Notes: generated from the sequence alone by a model not told the origin. A DNA stretch of 64,000 nt from Variovorax flavidus (GCF_030317145.1 NZ_JASZYE010000011.1:54211-118210), one strand, 5' to 3'. Shown: positions 50,046 to 58,302, numbered from the stretch's first letter. Program-made: numbers and translations.

Positions 50046-50807
50046 ATGACTTCATCTCATCTCACCGTCATCACCGGTGCATCCCGCGGCCTGGGCCGCG
50101 CCATGGCCGAGCAATTGCTGCAGCCCGGCCGGCGCCTGCTGTGCATTTCGCGCCAGAGCGACGACCAGCTCGCCGCGCTGGCCCGCGAGGCCGGCGCCGA
50201 GCTGGAGCAGTGGCAGCAAGACCTGGCCGACCCGGTCGCGGCGGCCGCGCGCCTTGCGGCATGGCTGCAGGGGCTGGACGCGGAGGGCTTCGACAGCGCA
50301 ACGCTCATCAACAATGCCGGCACCGTCGGCCGCCCGCGACCCTTGTCGGAAGCGGTGGCCACTGAACTGGCGCAGGCGCTTCGCGTGGGCCTGGAGGCGC
50401 CGATGCTTCTGACCTCCGCCTTCCTCGGCGCGACCAAGGGCTGGCGTGCCGAGCGCAAGGTGCTCAACATCTCGTCGGGCCTCGGCCGCAACGCGATGGG
50501 CAGCCAGGCGCCGTATTGCGCTGCCAAGGCCGGCATGGACCATTTCTCGCGCGCTGTGGCGCTCGAAGAGAAGGGCGAGGGCGGCGCCCGCATCGTGTCG
50601 CTCGCGCCCGGCGTGATCGACACCGACATGCAGGTGCAACTGCGCGAGAGCGAGCCCGGCATGTTCCCTGACTACGTTCGCTTCCAGAAGCTCAAGGCCG
50701 AAGGCCTGCTCGACTCGCCGGCCTCTGCTGCGGCCAAGATCCTCAAGTACCTGGACCGCGCGGACTTCGGCAGCAACCCCGTGGCGGACGTGCGCGACCC
50801 GGCCTGA
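50046..50807 (+). CDS. SDR-family oxidoreductase, sepiapterin-reductase-like
   Basis: 253 residues from ATG 50046. Short-chain dehydrogenase with TVITGASRGLGRAMAEQLL, NNAGTVGRPRPLSEA, catalytic Ser in VLNISSGLG and YCAAKAGMDHFSRA (Tyr-x3-Lys), then SLAPGVIDTDMQVQLRE. The C-terminal part resembles sepiapterin-reductase/benzil-reductase-like SDRs. NADPH-dependent carbonyl reduction is likely; substrate unknown. Confidence 0.88.
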   Translation: MTSSHLTVITGASRGLGRAMAEQLLQPGRRLLCISRQSDDQLAALAREAGAELEQWQQDLADPVAAAARLAAWLQGLDAEGFDSATLINNAGTVGRPRPLSEAVATELAQALRVGLEAPMLLTSAFLGATKGWRAERKVLNISSGLGRNAMGSQAPYCAAKAGMDHFSRAVALEEKGEGGARIVSLAPGVIDTDMQVQLRESEPGMFPDYVRFQKLKAEGLLDSPASAAAKILKYLDRADFGSNPVADVRDPA

Positions 50808-50825
50808 CTCCGGCCTGACCCCGGG

Positions 50826-51824
50826 CTATTGCAGCGTGAAGCGGTCGCGCTGCGCGCGCGCGCATTCGTTCATGACGGTCAGCCCGCGCAGCACCGCCTC
50901 GTTGCCGATGACGAAGGGATTCGGCTGCAACCCGGGCTGCTGTCGAAGCGCCTCGAGCCGGGGCAGCGCGTTGTCGTAACCCGCGTGGTTCGACAGCAGC
51001 ACATCGACTTTCTGCTCTTTCGCCACCGTGCTCATGCGCTGGGTCGACTGGATGTAGCTGTCGAGCCGCGGGATGTCCTTGCCGAAATTGAAGGCCGTGC
51101 CGCCCCAGAGCAAGGTGCGGTAGGTCCGGTTGCCCGACTTCACGTCGAACACCGGCGTGATGGTGCCCATCGTGTGGCCCGGCGTGAGGTAGAGCGTGAC
51201 GGTGGTGTCGCCCAGCGTGATGCGGTCGCCGTCCTTCACGGCCATGTCGCGCTGCGGCGGCGCACCCCACAGCGGCGTGGTGAACTCGAGCTGGGTTTCG
51301 GTCATCTTCCAGTCGACTTCGCTCATGACGATGCGCGGCCGGTACTTCTGCACGAGGTACTTGGCGCCGCCGTAGTGGTCGCCGTGCCCGTGCGTGACGA
51401 TCACGTACTTGATCTGCGCCGGATCGAGCCCGAGCTTGCGCATGCCGCCATCGATCAGTGCGGTCGCCTCCGCCTCGTTGTTGAGCGCGTCGATGAGGAT
51501 GATGCCGTCCGAGGTCTTGATGGCCCAGGCGCTGACCCAATCGGCGCCGACGTAGTAGAGATTGTCGAAAGCCTGCCCCTGCGGCGGTGGCGGCTTGTTC
51601 ATGAGGGCCGCGATGCCCCGGTCCGACTCGGCCTGCGGCGGCCTGGTGGCGGGTGCCGGCTTGCAGAGCACCAGCAAGGGCTGGAGGTCGGTGCCCGCCG
51701 CCTGCGTGGCGGCGGCGACGTGCGCTGAAACCGTGGACTGCGAAGCCGGCTGGGCGCAACCCGAGAGGATCGCGGCAAGGGCACATGCGCCGGCCAGGGG
51801 CCGGATGCTGGATCTGTTCGTCAA
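50826..51824 (-). CDS. subclass B3-like metallo-beta-lactamase-fold lipoprotein
   Basis: 332 residues with a lipoprotein signal (ACALAAILSGC). Metallo-beta-lactamase fold with HGHGDH (zinc 1/2 ligands), a third His in TPGHTMGTI and a fourth in LLSNHAGYDN, arranged as in subclass B3. B3 enzymes lack Cys in the zinc site, as here. A ~75-residue N-terminal extension rich in Ala/Pro precedes the domain. Could be a beta-lactamase or another hydrolase anchored in the envelope; hydrolysis of a beta-lactam cannot be claimed from sequence. Confidence 0.85.
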   Translation of the reverse strand: MTNRSSIRPLAGACALAAILSGCAQPASQSTVSAHVAAATQAAGTDLQPLLVLCKPAPATRPPQAESDRGIAALMNKPPPPQGQAFDNLYYVGADWVSAWAIKTSDGIILIDALNNEAEATALIDGGMRKLGLDPAQIKYVIVTHGHGDHYGGAKYLVQKYRPRIVMSEVDWKMTETQLEFTTPLWGAPPQRDMAVKDGDRITLGDTTVTLYLTPGHTMGTITPVFDVKSGNRTYRTLLWGGTAFNFGKDIPRLDSYIQSTQRMSTVAKEQKVDVLLSNHAGYDNALPRLEALRQQPGLQPNPFVIGNEAVLRGLTVMNECARAQRDRFTLQ

Positions 51825-51878
51825 GAGCGGTCTCCTCGCCGGTGCCCGGCTTGATGCAAGACCGCGATTCTGCGACGT

Positions 51879-52844
51879 CTACTCTATCGTTGCACCCGAG
51901 TCGTGCACGATGCTGCGCCACTTCTGGTAGTCGGTCTTCAGGAGCGTGCCGAACTGCTCTGGTGTCATGCTCTGCGGCTCCGCGCCCTGGGCGATGATCG
52001 CGGCCTTCATCTCGGGGGTCGCGAGCAGCTTGTTGACCTCCGCGTTCACCGTCATGACGATGTCCTTCGGCGTGCCCGCGGGCATGAAGAGGCCATACCA
52101 GGTGCTGACGTCGAAGTCCTTGTAGCCCAGCTCGGCCACGCTGGGCACGTCGGGCAGCGAACTGCTGCGGCGCAGCGAGGTCACGGCCAGCGGACGCAGC
52201 TTGCCCGCCTTGATCTGGCTCATGGCCGATGGCAGCGAAGACACCATCAGGTCCACGTTGCCGGCCAGCACGTCCATCATCGCGGCGTTCGAGCCCTTGT
52301 AGGGCACATGGCGCATCTTGATGTTGGCGGCCGTCTTGAAGATCTCGCCGGCCAGGTGGATGGTCGTGCCGTTGCCGGGCGAACCGTAGGTGATCGAGTC
52401 GGGCGCCGCACGCGCGGCGTTGACGACGTCGGCCAGCGTCTTGAACTTCGATTCGGTGCGGGTGACGATCACCACCGGCGTGTAGGCCACGTGCGCCACG
52501 GCGGTCAGGTCCTTGGTGGGGTCGTAGCTCAGGTTCTTGTAGAGCCAGGGCGCGACGACCATGTTGTCCTTCTGGCCCATCACCATGTCGTAGCCGGTGG
52601 GCGCGGAGCGCACGGCTTCGGCGATGCCGATGGTGCCGCCCGCGCCGGCGCGGTTGTCGGGCACCACGGTCCACTTGCTGGTTTCGGTGAGCTTGTTGGC
52701 GACCAGGCGCGAGAGGATGTCGGTCCCGCCGCCGGGCGGGAAGGGCACGACCATGCGGATCGGCTTGGCGGGGTAGGGCTGGGCCTGGGCGGCGGCGGCA
52801 AATGCCAGCCCCAGGGCGACGGAGGTGATGAGCTTTCGGATCAT
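51879..52844 (-). CDS. Bug-family (TctC-like) periplasmic solute receptor
   Basis: 321 residues from ATG 52844, signal peptide KLITSVALGLAFAAAAQAQ. Family blocks: YPAKPIRMVVPFPPGGGTDI, VPDNRAGAGGTIGIAEAVRS, GYDMVMGQKDNMVV and PSVAELGYKDFDVSTWYGLF. Third orphan receptor of this family in the window. Upstream in-frame codons to 53408 are not protein-like. It starts 137 bases after the small gene at 52982-53245 on the same strand. Confidence 0.93.
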   Translation of the reverse strand: MIRKLITSVALGLAFAAAAQAQPYPAKPIRMVVPFPPGGGTDILSRLVANKLTETSKWTVVPDNRAGAGGTIGIAEAVRSAPTGYDMVMGQKDNMVVAPWLYKNLSYDPTKDLTAVAHVAYTPVVIVTRTESKFKTLADVVNAARAAPDSITYGSPGNGTTIHLAGEIFKTAANIKMRHVPYKGSNAAMMDVLAGNVDLMVSSLPSAMSQIKAGKLRPLAVTSLRRSSSLPDVPSVAELGYKDFDVSTWYGLFMPAGTPKDIVMTVNAEVNKLLATPEMKAAIIAQGAEPQSMTPEQFGTLLKTDYQKWRSIVHDSGATIE

Positions 52845-52981
52845 GGGATGTCTCGTTGTGGCGAGGCGCCGCCGAGGTGCGGCGCTATGCGCCGGCAGTG
52901 TGCCGGAACGAAACAGCCCGGGTGCTCGCAATTCGAGATGGCTGCCGTATCGAATGACGAGTCCCGCGGGCGCGCGGGCGT

Positions 52982-53245
52982 TCAGTGGATGGTGGGCGGA
53001 CCCAGGTCCTCGGAGGGGTCCACGTAGGCCGTCACGATGGGGGCGCTGCCGGCACCCGGCCCGCGGTCGTCGGCGCGGCGCTGCAACGCCGCGATGCCGG
53101 CCATCATGGCCGCGCCGTAGGTTGGCATCGGCCCGGCGGCGGCATCGATCGGGCGGCAGTCGCAGCCGTCCTGCTTCTGCAGCACCCAGTAGAAGTGGCC
53201 GGCGATCGGTTCGTCGACGACCAGTGCGATTGCTTCGGTGTCCAT
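52982..53245 (-). CDS. small uncharacterised protein
   Basis: 87 residues, MDTEAIALVVDEPIAGHFYW start. No signal peptide or membrane helix. Two cysteines in a DGCDC motif near residue 27 and a Gly/Pro-rich C-terminus. The sequence up to ~60 (GHFYWVLQKQDG, PMPTYGAAMMAGIAALQRRA) looks like a small alpha/beta protein. Family not recognised; coding is supported by a GGGAT(C) spaced before the ATG and typical codon use. Confidence 0.6.
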   Translation of the reverse strand: MDTEAIALVVDEPIAGHFYWVLQKQDGCDCRPIDAAAGPMPTYGAAMMAGIAALQRRADDRGPGAGSAPIVTAYVDPSEDLGPPTIH

Positions 53246-53355
53246 GGCGGTGATCCCTTTTCGTCACTTCGATGGAGGGGTTGTACGCATCGCGCGGACG
53301 GCCGGATAGCAACGAATTCACGGCGTCGGGGCCGTCAGTGCAAAAGCGCCGGCAT

Positions 53356-53456
53356 GTGTGCAAAACGCACACCTTGCAGGGGGCGCCGGGCAGGCAAAGG
53401 GACGGCATTTACGCTTTCTTTACGGCCTCTCCGCGACTCTCTTCCCCCTTTTTACG
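53356..53456 (+). promoter_or_regulatory. kdp upstream control region with KdpE-like direct repeats
   Basis: TTTACG-CTTTC-TTTACG (53408-53424) is an 11-base-spaced direct repeat closely resembling the E. coli KdpE site (TTTATA-CTTTT-TTTACA). A third TTTACG lies at 53451-53456. Upstream is a palindrome GTGTGC-AAAAC-GCACAC (53356-53372). A 17-base piece, CCTTGCAGGGGGCGCCG (53372-53388), equals the centre of the three-hairpin repeat and may be a remnant. No clear -10 was found. Confidence 0.6.
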
Positions 53457-53503
53457 CACGTCTGCCGAGACTGGATGCCTTGTCTTGCATGCAGGAGTGA
53501 TAG

Positions 53504-53608
53504 ATGGACATCGTGTGGATTGCCGCCCTCGCGGCACTGTGGGTCGTGATGGCCGCAATGGTGGCCGGCCTCTTCAGGCTCGCAGCACCCAAGGGAGAAC
53601 GTTCGTGA
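53504..53608 (+). CDS. tiny membrane protein overlapping kdpF
   Basis: 34 residues (MDIVWIAALAALWVVMAAMV... ending LAAPKGERS) from ATG 53504, preceded by GCAGGAG. One hydrophobic helix then a short basic tail. Its TGA stop overlaps the kdpF GTG by four bases, which points to translational coupling and real expression. It resembles KdpF in size and type, so it may be a second KdpF-like stabilising subunit. Not known to me as a named kdp gene. Confidence 0.6.
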   Translation: MDIVWIAALAALWVVMAAMVAGLFRLAAPKGERS

Positions 53609-53703
53609 TCAGCCTCGAAATCCTCTACGGATTCGGCGGCCTGCTCACCGTGATCCTGTTCGCGTACCTCGTGTTCGCGCTGATCTGCGCCGAGGAGTTC
53701 TGA
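53605..53703 (+). CDS. kdpF: potassium-transporting ATPase small subunit KdpF
   Basis: 32 residues from GTG 53605 (read MISLEILYGFGGLLTVILFA...CAEEF). One transmembrane helix; the YLVFALICAEEF end is typical of KdpF, the lipid-like stabiliser of KdpABC. Its stop is one base before the kdpA GTG. Confidence 0.88.
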   Translation: MISLEILYGFGGLLTVILFAYLVFALICAEEF

Positions 53704-53704
53704 A

Positions 53705-55507
53705 GTGAACACCTCTGCCTGGGCCCTACTGGCCCTTTTCCTCGTCGTGCTGGGCGTGCTCGCCTGGCCGCTCGGACGTTTCATCGCCGCACTCTGCGAA
53801 GGCCGCGTGCCGCGCTGGATGCAACGTGTCGAAGCACCGATCTACAGGCTGGCGGGTGCATCGCCCGAGGCTTCGATGCACTGGCGCAGCTACGCCGTGG
53901 CGCTGCTCGCGTTCAATGCGATCGGCGCGCTGTTCGTCTATGGCCTGCAGCGGCTGCAATCGCTGTTGCCGCTCAACCCCGAGGGCATGGCGGCGGTGTC
54001 GCCGGATTCGGCCTTCAACACCGCCGTGAGCTTCGTCGCCAACACCAACTGGCAGGGCTATGCCGGCGAATCGACGATGAGCTATCTCACGCAGATGCTC
54101 GGGCTCACGGTGCAGAACTTCCTCTCCGGTGCCACCGGCATCGCGGTCGCGTTCGCACTGGCACGCGGCTTCGCGGCGCGCAGCACGGACGGCAAGGGCC
54201 TCGTCGGCAACTTCTGGGTGGACGTGACGCGGATCACGGCCTGGCTGCTGCTGCCGATCTCCTTCGTGCTCGCGATGTTTCTTGCGGGCCAGGGTGTGAT
54301 CCAGAACCTCGACGCCTACAAGACCGTGAACACGGTGGAGACCACGGCTTTTCAGCAGCCGAAGCTCGACGCTGGCGGGCAGCCCGTCAAGGACGCATCC
54401 GGCAGCCCCGTGCTCGAGGACGCGAGCACGACGACGCAGACGCTGGCCATGGGCCCGGTCGCCTCGCAGGAGGCGATCAAGATGCTCGGCACCAACGGTG
54501 GCGGCTTCTTCAACGCCAACTCGGCGCATCCCTACGAGAACCCGACCGCGCTTACCAACTTCGCGGAGATGCTGGCGATCTTCCTGATCCCCGCCGCGTT
54601 GTGCTTCGCCTTCGGCCGCGTGGTTGGCGATCTGCGCCAGGGCTGGGCGGTGCTTGCGGCGATGACGGTGATCTTCGTCGTCGCGGTGGCCGTGGTCATT
54701 CCCGCCGAGCAGGTCGGCAATCCGCTGATCGGCAGTCTGGGCGTGGACCAGGCGGCCAGTGCCATGCAGTCCGGCGGCAACATGGAGGGCAAGGAAGTGC
54801 GCTTCGGCATCGCCGCGTCGGGCCTGTTCGCGGCGGTCACGACGGCCGCGTCCTGCGGCGCCGTCAACGCGATGCACGACGCCTTCACGCCGCTCGGCGG
54901 CATGGTGCCCCTGGTGCTGATGCAGTTGGGCGAGGTTGTCTTCGGCGGTGTCGGCACGGGCCTCTACAGCATGCTGATCTTCGCGATCCTCGCGGTCTTC
55001 ATCGCGGGTCTGATGATCGGCCGCACGCCGGAGTACCTCGGCAAGAAGATCGAAGTCCACGAGATGAAGCTGACCTCGATCGCCATCCTGGTCACGCCCA
55101 TCCTGGTGCTGGCCGGCACGGCCGTCGCGGTGGTCGCGGACGCGGGCAGGGCGGGCATTGCCAATCCGGGCGCGCATGGATTCTCGGAAATCCTCTATGC
55201 GTTCACCTCGGCCGCCAACAACAACGGCAGCGCCTTCGCCGGCCTGTCTGCCAACACACCCTTCTACAACGCGTGGCTCGCCATCGCGATGTGGCTCGGT
55301 CGCTTCGGCGTGATCGTGCCGGTGCTCGCCATCGCGGGCGCACTCGCTGCCAAGAAGCGCATTCCGGTCACGGCGGGAACGATGCCCACGCATGGCCCGC
55401 TGTTCGTGACCCTGCTGATCGGCACCGTGCTGCTGGTCGGCCTGCTCAACTATGTGCCCTCGCTGGCCCTCGGTCCGGTCGTCGAGCACCTGATCCTGTG
55501 GAAATAG
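53705..55507 (+). CDS. kdpA: potassium-transporting ATPase subunit KdpA
   Basis: 600 residues from GTG 53705 (MNTSAWALLALFLVVLGVLA). Potassium-selective channel-like subunit of the high-affinity P-type pump. About ten helices. Selectivity-filter-like loops are visible, including TNWQGYAGESTMSYLTQMLG and TNGGGFFNANSAHPYENPTA (~residues 262-281), and TTAASCGAVNAMHDAFTPLG. Length is normal. A three-hairpin repeat separates it from kdpB. Confidence 0.97.
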   Translation: MNTSAWALLALFLVVLGVLAWPLGRFIAALCEGRVPRWMQRVEAPIYRLAGASPEASMHWRSYAVALLAFNAIGALFVYGLQRLQSLLPLNPEGMAAVSPDSAFNTAVSFVANTNWQGYAGESTMSYLTQMLGLTVQNFLSGATGIAVAFALARGFAARSTDGKGLVGNFWVDVTRITAWLLLPISFVLAMFLAGQGVIQNLDAYKTVNTVETTAFQQPKLDAGGQPVKDASGSPVLEDASTTTQTLAMGPVASQEAIKMLGTNGGGFFNANSAHPYENPTALTNFAEMLAIFLIPAALCFAFGRVVGDLRQGWAVLAAMTVIFVVAVAVVIPAEQVGNPLIGSLGVDQAASAMQSGGNMEGKEVRFGIAASGLFAAVTTAASCGAVNAMHDAFTPLGGMVPLVLMQLGEVVFGGVGTGLYSMLIFAILAVFIAGLMIGRTPEYLGKKIEVHEMKLTSIAILVTPILVLAGTAVAVVADAGRAGIANPGAHGFSEILYAFTSAANNNGSAFAGLSANTPFYNAWLAIAMWLGRFGVIVPVLAIAGALAAKKRIPVTAGTMPTHGPLFVTLLIGTVLLVGLLNYVPSLALGPVVEHLILWK

Positions 55508-55513
55508 GCACCC

Positions 55514-55604
55514 CCCCCAGGCTGCGCGCACTTCGTGTCGCTTCGCCAACCCCCTTGCAGGGGGCAACACCGGCGGGCCGGCGGAGCCGGTCCGCGGTGT
55601 TTCT
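55514..55604 (+). repeat. three-hairpin intergenic repeat, copy 10 (kdpA-kdpB gap)
   Basis: Starts CCCCCAGGCTGCGCGCAC six bases after the kdpA stop, inside the kdp operon, and ends 14 bases before kdpB, with the kdpB Shine-Dalgarno (AAAGG) right after it. Hairpin 3 arms AACACC/GGTGTT, inner CCGGC/GCCGG. Confidence 0.92.
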
Positions 55605-55618
55605 GAAAGGTATTGAAA

Positions 55619-57712
55619 ATGCAGACTAAGACCTCCCTCTCGCTGTTCGATGCGGCGCTGATGCGCCCGGCGCTGTGGGCCGCGTTCACCAAGCTGAGCC
55701 CGCGCGTGCAGTGGCGCAACCCGGTGATGTTCATCGTCTACATCGGCAGCATCCTCACGTCGCTGTTGTGGCTGCACTCGCTGAGCTTCCCGGGCGACAC
55801 CGGCATGTCGCCCGCCTTCGTGCTCGCGGTGTCGATCTGGCTGTGGTTCACCGTGCTCTTCGCCAACTTCGCCGAGGCGCTGGCCGAAGGCCGCAGCAAG
55901 GCGCAGGCGGCGTCGTTGCGCGGACTGCGCAAGGACACCTGGGCCAAGAAGATGGACGAGCCGTACCACGGCGGCAAGTGGCTCCCGCTGCAGGCGCCGG
56001 AGCTGCGCCGCGGCGACGTGGTGCTGGTCGAGGCCCATGACGTGATCCCGCTCGACGGCGAGGTCATCGAAGGCGTGGCCTCGGTCGACGAGAGCGCGAT
56101 CACCGGCGAATCCGCGCCGGTGGTGCGCGAATCGGGCGGCGACTTCTCGGCCGTCACCGGCGGCACGCGGGTGCTGTCGGACTGGCTGATCGTGCGCATC
56201 ACGGTCAATCCGGGCGAGTCCTTCCTCGATCGCATGATCGGCATGGTCGAAGCGGCCAAGCGCCAGAAGACGCCGAACGAGATCGCACTGACGATCCTGC
56301 TGGTGGCGCTGACGCTCGTGTTCCTGATCGTCACCGCGACCTTGCTGCCTTACTCGGTCTTCAGCGTCGGCGCAGCGGGCGCGGGCACGGTGGTGTCGCT
56401 CACCGCGCTGGTCGCGCTGCTGGTGTGCCTGATCCCGACCACCATCGGCGGACTGCTGTCGGCGGTCGGCGTGGCCGGCATGAGCCGCATGATGCAGGCC
56501 AATGTGATCGCGACGTCCGGCCGTGCGGTCGAGGCGGCGGGCGACGTCGACGTGCTGCTGCTCGACAAGACCGGCACCATCACGCACGGCAATCGCCAGG
56601 CGACGGCCTTTCTGACGGCGCCCGGCGTGTCGCAAGAGCGGCTGGCGCGTGCCGCGCTGCTGGCATCGCTGCCCGATGAAACGCCGGAGGGCCGCAGCAT
56701 CGTCGAACTGGCACGCCGCGGGGGCACTGACGACAGGGGTGTGGGAGGGGCGCACTTCGTGCCGTTCACAGCCCAGACCCGCATGAGCGGCGTCGACCTG
56801 CCGCCCGCTGCCAACAGTCTGGACGCGAATGCGGTCGCCTTGCGCAAGGGCGCGGTGGACGCCGTGCGCCGTCACGTCGAGGCGCTCGGCGGTGCCATGC
56901 CGGCCGAAGTGCTGCACGCCGCGGACGCAGTGGCGCGCCGCGGCAGCACGCCGCTGGCGGTGGCCGAGGGGTCGCGCGTGCTCGGCATCGTCGAGCTCAA
57001 GGACATCGTCAAGGCCGGCATCAAGGAGCGCTTCGCCGAACTGCGTCGCATGGGCATCAAGACGGTGATGATCACCGGTGACAACAAGCTCACGGCTGCC
57101 GCCATCGCGGCCGAGGCCGGCGTGGACGACTTCCTCGCCGAGGCCGCCCCGGAAGACAAGCTGGCGCTGATCCGCCGCTACCAGTCCGACGGCCGGCTGG
57201 TCGCGATGACCGGCGACGGCACCAACGACGCCCCCGCGCTGGCGCAGGCCGACGTGGCGGTGGCGATGGGCAGCGGCACCCAGGCCGCCAAGGAGGCCGG
57301 CAACATGGTCGACCTCGACTCGAACCCGACCAAGCTGCTCGAAGTGGTCGAGACCGGCAAGGCGCTGCTGATGACGCGCGGCTCGCTCACCACCTTCTCG
57401 ATCGCGAACGACGTGGCGAAGTACTTCGCGATCATTCCGGCGATCTTCGTCTCGACCTATCCGCAGCTGGGCGCGCTCAACGTGATGCGGCTCGCGAGCC
57501 CGTCGTCGGCCATCCTGTCTGCGGTGATCTTCAATGCGCTGGTGATCGTGTTCCTGATCCCGCTGGCGCTGAAGGGGGTGCGCTACCGCCCGGTGGGCGC
57601 CGCGTCCTTGCTGCGCCGCAATCTCGCGATCTATGGCCTTGGCGGCCTGATCGTCCCCTTCGTCGGCATCAAGCTGATCGACTGGCTGCTCGTCGCAGCG
57701 GGTCTGGTCTGA
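55619..57712 (+). CDS. kdpB: potassium-transporting ATPase ATP-binding subunit KdpB
   Basis: 697 residues from ATG 55619 (MQTKTSLSLFDAALMRPALW); a TTG two codons upstream is less likely. P-type ATPase: actuator TGES (in SAITGESAP), phosphorylation motif DKTGT with Asp316, and hinge GDGTNDAPAL. Transmembrane Lys/Asp residues of KdpB lie in the SLTTFSIANDVAKYFAIIPA region. Hydrolyses ATP to drive potassium through KdpA. Confidence 0.97.
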   Translation: MQTKTSLSLFDAALMRPALWAAFTKLSPRVQWRNPVMFIVYIGSILTSLLWLHSLSFPGDTGMSPAFVLAVSIWLWFTVLFANFAEALAEGRSKAQAASLRGLRKDTWAKKMDEPYHGGKWLPLQAPELRRGDVVLVEAHDVIPLDGEVIEGVASVDESAITGESAPVVRESGGDFSAVTGGTRVLSDWLIVRITVNPGESFLDRMIGMVEAAKRQKTPNEIALTILLVALTLVFLIVTATLLPYSVFSVGAAGAGTVVSLTALVALLVCLIPTTIGGLLSAVGVAGMSRMMQANVIATSGRAVEAAGDVDVLLLDKTGTITHGNRQATAFLTAPGVSQERLARAALLASLPDETPEGRSIVELARRGGTDDRGVGGAHFVPFTAQTRMSGVDLPPAANSLDANAVALRKGAVDAVRRHVEALGGAMPAEVLHAADAVARRGSTPLAVAEGSRVLGIVELKDIVKAGIKERFAELRRMGIKTVMITGDNKLTAAAIAAEAGVDDFLAEAAPEDKLALIRRYQSDGRLVAMTGDGTNDAPALAQADVAVAMGSGTQAAKEAGNMVDLDSNPTKLLEVVETGKALLMTRGSLTTFSIANDVAKYFAIIPAIFVSTYPQLGALNVMRLASPSSAILSAVIFNALVIVFLIPLALKGVRYRPVGAASLLRRNLAIYGLGGLIVPFVGIKLIDWLLVAAGLV

Positions 57713-57723
57713 GGACATTCAAC

Positions 57724-58302
57724 ATGACAAACATTCTTCGTCCCGCCCTCGTGCTTTTCGTCCTGCTCAGCGCGCTCACGGGCATCGTCTATCCACTGGC
57801 CGTGACCGGCACGGCGCAGGCCGTCTTCCCGGCGCAAGCCGCGGGCAGCCTGGTCGTGCGCGACGGCGCGACGATCGGCTCCACGCTCATCGGCCAGAAC
57901 TTCAGCGATCCGAAGCACTTCTGGGGACGTCCGTCGGCCACGGCGCCGATGCCCTACAACGGCGGCGCTTCAGGCGGCGCCAACCAGGGCCCGCTGAATC
58001 CTGCGCTGGCCGATGCGGTCAAGGGCCGTATCGAAGCCTTGCGCGCGGCGGACCCGGGGAACACCGTGCCGGTGCCGGTCGATCTCGTCACGGCCTCGGC
58101 CAGCGGGCTCGACCCGGACATCAGCCCGGCGGCGGCGTACTACCAGGCGGGGCGCGTCGCGCGCCTGCGCAACCTGCCCGTCGACCAGGTCGAGCAGCTG
58201 ATCGACGACCACACGAAGGCGCCGCTGTGGGGCCTGTTCGGCGAACCCCGCGTGAACGTGCTGGCGCTCAACCTCGCGCTCGACGCGCAACCTTCTCCTT
58301 GA
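57724..58302 (+). CDS. kdpC: potassium-transporting ATPase subunit KdpC
   Basis: 192 residues, one N-terminal helix (ALVLFVLLSALTGIVYPLAV) and a soluble periplasmic domain. Family motifs: GSTLIGQNFSDPKHFWGRPS, GGANQGPLNPAL and SGLDPDISPAAAYYQAGRVA. KdpC is required for assembly and raises nucleotide affinity. Follows kdpB by 11 bases. Confidence 0.97.
   Translation: MTNILRPALVLFVLLSALTGIVYPLAVTGTAQAVFPAQAAGSLVVRDGATIGSTLIGQNFSDPKHFWGRPSATAPMPYNGGASGGANQGPLNPALADAVKGRIEALRAADPGNTVPVPVDLVTASASGLDPDISPAAAYYQAGRVARLRNLPVDQVEQLIDDHTKAPLWGLFGEPRVNVLALNLALDAQPSP

Noticed and set aside
50826..51824. Calling the metallo-beta-lactamase-fold lipoprotein an antibiotic resistance gene
   Set aside because: Only the B3-like zinc motifs are visible. 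Many members hydrolyse other substrates, and no resistance context is present.
11387..55604. CRISPR array or mobile element as explanation of the ten repeats
   Set aside because: Copies are kilobases apart, in both orientations, without spacers, target-site duplications or linked transposase or cas genes.
53726..57718. A 1330-codon open frame on the minus strand opposite kdpA and kdpB
   Set aside because: It is a shadow of high-GC codon use: the sequence is His/Arg/Asp-rich low-complexity, has no domain, and runs antisense through two certain genes and a repeat.
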